A stretch of DNA of 54,355 bases from Deltaproteobacteria bacterium (GTDB taxonomy: Bacteria > Myxococcota_A > Polyangia > DRWM01 > JAAZOP01): assembly GCA_016218765.1 (NCBI GenBank), contig JACRCZ010000005.1:1-54355 (forward strand), read 5' to 3'. Both the position numbers and the translations under genes were made by a program. Below are positions 53,152 through 54,355 of the stretch, piece by piece. The notes below the pieces were generated by a model. The model did no database searches. It saw nothing but the letters and a program-made list of their open reading frames with translations, and was not told the DNA's origin. Numbering within the stretch: the stretch's first letter is position 1; every line of letters begins with the position of its first letter.

Positions 53152-54355
53152 ATGAAGTCCGGGCAGCACGCGTCGATGGGATCGGCCTGGAGCACGGCGA
53201 TCCGCCGCATCCCGTCGCTGTGCCTGCTGCTCGCCGGCTGCAGCCTGGCCTCCGGCGGCCTCGGGGAACTCGACGACGGGGGAGGGGGAGATCTCGAGCT
53301 GGACGTCGATGGACGCATCGACCGCGGGGAGGACGGGGACGGACGCGACGATCGCGGGGACGACGGGGACGCCCGCGCGGAAGATGCCGAGCCCGACGAA
53401 GCGGTCGAAGACGTCGAGGGCGACGAGGAAGCGGACGCCGAGATCGAAGAAGAGGACGGGGATCTCGAGACGGACGAGCTGCCGGACAGCGACGACGCCG
53501 AGGATTTGGACGGCGAGGCCGATGCCGCCGAGGACGTCGTCGAGGACGTCGAGGACGTCGTCGAGGTCGAGACCGGCGTTTGCGACCCGACCGGCATCGA
53601 GGACCACTGCTCCAGCGACATCCTCGAGCGGTGCCGGGCCGATGCCATGGGCTGGGACGTCTTCCCGTGCGCCTTCGGCTGCACGGGCTACGGACTGGGC
53701 GCACGCTGCTTCGAGTTTTCCCCGAGCAACATCGCCGATCGCGGACTGCTCTGGTCGAGCACGGCGCCGTTCACGGCGACCGGAGTGCGGGTCGTGGAGT
53801 TCCAGACCGAGACGGGCGCGATCCGCGCGTGGGACGCCGCCGGGGTCGAGCTGGCGCCGATCCGCGCGGCGGGGGAGGGCGACGTCGGCGGCATCGTCTT
53901 CACCGTCCAGGCCCAGGCCGCGGGCGCCCCCGAGCTTGGGATCTGGAGTTTTGGCGAGTTCACCCTCCCGGCGGGCATCGACGTCATCGGCGTCGGCGCT
54001 CGCGCCATGGTCCTGCTGGTCTCCGGCGAGGTCCGGATCGCGGGGACCGTGCACGCCGGCGCTTCCGTCGCGTTCCTGCTCGGCAGCACCTGGGTCGGCC
54101 ACGACCGGCCCGGACCGGGGGGTGCGGCGGGCGGCAGCCCCGACGGCTGGGGCTCCGGCGCCGGCGCGGGCCAGGACGGCCGCAGCGAGGATTGGCCGTC
54201 GAACAACGACTCCGGGGGCGGCGGCGCGGGCTTCGGGGGCGTGGGCGGCCCGGGCGGCGACATCGGCGGCGCCGGCGGGGGCAACGGCGGCGTGGCCTAC
54301 GGCGCCGCGCCGCTCGTGCCCCTCCTCGGCGGCTCCGGCGGCGGCGGCGGCGGCG
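53152..54355 (+). CDS. Acidic, glycine-rich lipoprotein (truncated by window end)
   Basis: The reading frame is open from an ATG at 53152 to the window edge (401 codons, no stop). Signal AIRRIPSLCLLLAGC with lipobox; a very acidic spacer (residues 45-140: repeated DGRDDRGDDGD, DVVEDVEDVVEVE); a Cys-rich module CDPTGIEDHC ... CRADAMGWDVFPCAFGC; a beta domain (GVRVVEFQTETGAIRAWDAA, EFTLPAGIDVIGVGARAMVL, GEVRIAGTVHAGA); and then Gly/Ala-rich loops (GGGGAGFGGVGGPGGDIGGA). This architecture is a recurring myxobacterial surface lipoprotein. The ATG at 53176 is an alternative start. Function unknown. Confidence 0.8.
   Translation, partial: MKSGQHASMGSAWSTAIRRIPSLCLLLAGCSLASGGLGELDDGGGGDLELDVDGRIDRGEDGDGRDDRGDDGDARAEDAEPDEAVEDVEGDEEADAEIEEEDGDLETDELPDSDDAEDLDGEADAAEDVVEDVEDVVEVETGVCDPTGIEDHCSSDILERCRADAMGWDVFPCAFGCTGYGLGARCFEFSPSNIADRGLLWSSTAPFTATGVRVVEFQTETGAIRAWDAAGVELAPIRAAGEGDVGGIVFTVQAQAAGAPELGIWSFGEFTLPAGIDVIGVGARAMVLLVSGEVRIAGTVHAGASVAFLLGSTWVGHDRPGPGGAAGGSPDGWGSGAGAGQDGRSEDWPSNNDSGGGGAGFGGVGGPGGDIGGAGGGNGGVAYGAAPLVPLLGGSGGGGGG

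Overview
This is a GC-rich bacterial chromosome segment with densely packed genes on both strands, probably from a Myxococcota-like (deltaproteobacterial) organism, quite possibly an uncultured lineage. The evidence is the gene style: many lipoproteins with long Asp/Glu/Ala/Thr/Pro-rich linkers, a Cys-rich CGDG/ECDDGN repeat of the kind common in Myxococcota, a protein ending in a MYXO-CTERM-like tail (Cys, one membrane span, Arg cluster), FG-GAP lipoproteins, an alpha-2-macroglobulin lipoprotein and a giant RHS lipoprotein. I see no rRNA, tRNA, CRISPR array or intact mobile element.

Layout. 0-3.7 kb: small or decaying genes (a small helical protein, a transposase-like scrap, a QueG-like Fe-S protein, an SGNH-hydrolase lipoprotein, a remnant of a nucleotidyltransferase-type gene, a small lipoprotein). 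3.87-12.2 kb: the metabolic centrepiece, an eight-gene, mostly overlapping, co-directional run encoding lysine-2-oxoglutarate reductase, saccharopine dehydrogenase, a three-subunit 2-oxoacid:ferredoxin oxidoreductase, a GltD-like FAD/NADPH/Fe-S subunit and two further Fe-S proteins. My reading is a ferredoxin/NAD(P)-linked saccharopine route of lysine degradation in which the 2-oxoacid oxidoreductase could act on 2-oxoadipate. 12.2-19.5 kb: an FG-GAP lipoprotein, a squalene-synthase family enzyme, a 5'-truncated PIN toxin, a large lipoprotein, and a frameshifted MYXO-CTERM gene translationally coupled to a small membrane protein. 19.8-22.6 kb: a two-ATPase-domain Clp-type unfoldase whose C-terminal third resembles peptide chain release factor 2 but lacks GGQ and SPF. 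22.6-30 kb: Uma2 nuclease, acyl-CoA thioesterase, glycogen branching enzyme, an AMMECR1-domain lipoprotein, a cation diffusion facilitator and a Na/Pi-type transporter with a PhoU-like tail. 29.9-34.4 kb: a YbjN-like protein with PspA, a periplasmic binding-protein-like gene, small proteins and a dicarboxylate symporter. 34.4-43.4 kb: lipoproteins, the alpha-2-macroglobulin with a beta-lactamase-fold serine hydrolase behind it, and a thioredoxin-like lipoprotein. 44.0-54.4 kb: an 8.2-kb RHS lipoprotein gene with a Cys-rich tip and a small downstream membrane protein, then an acidic/glycine-rich lipoprotein cut by the window end.

A second theme is dispersed short repeats. At least six families of about 25-70 bp (ACAGATG tandem units, GCAAAG units, GAGAACC units, a CCTTCGACAGGCTCAGG element, CCGCGGGCTT-type hairpins with a CCCCGAAGGGACT element, and a CCCGGGCC element) sit between genes. 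Several run into coding sequence: the C-terminus of the branching enzyme, the C-terminal tail of the GltD-like subunit, and possibly the region before korA, which has no normal start codon.

All calls come from reading translated sequence and recognising motifs; no database search was run.
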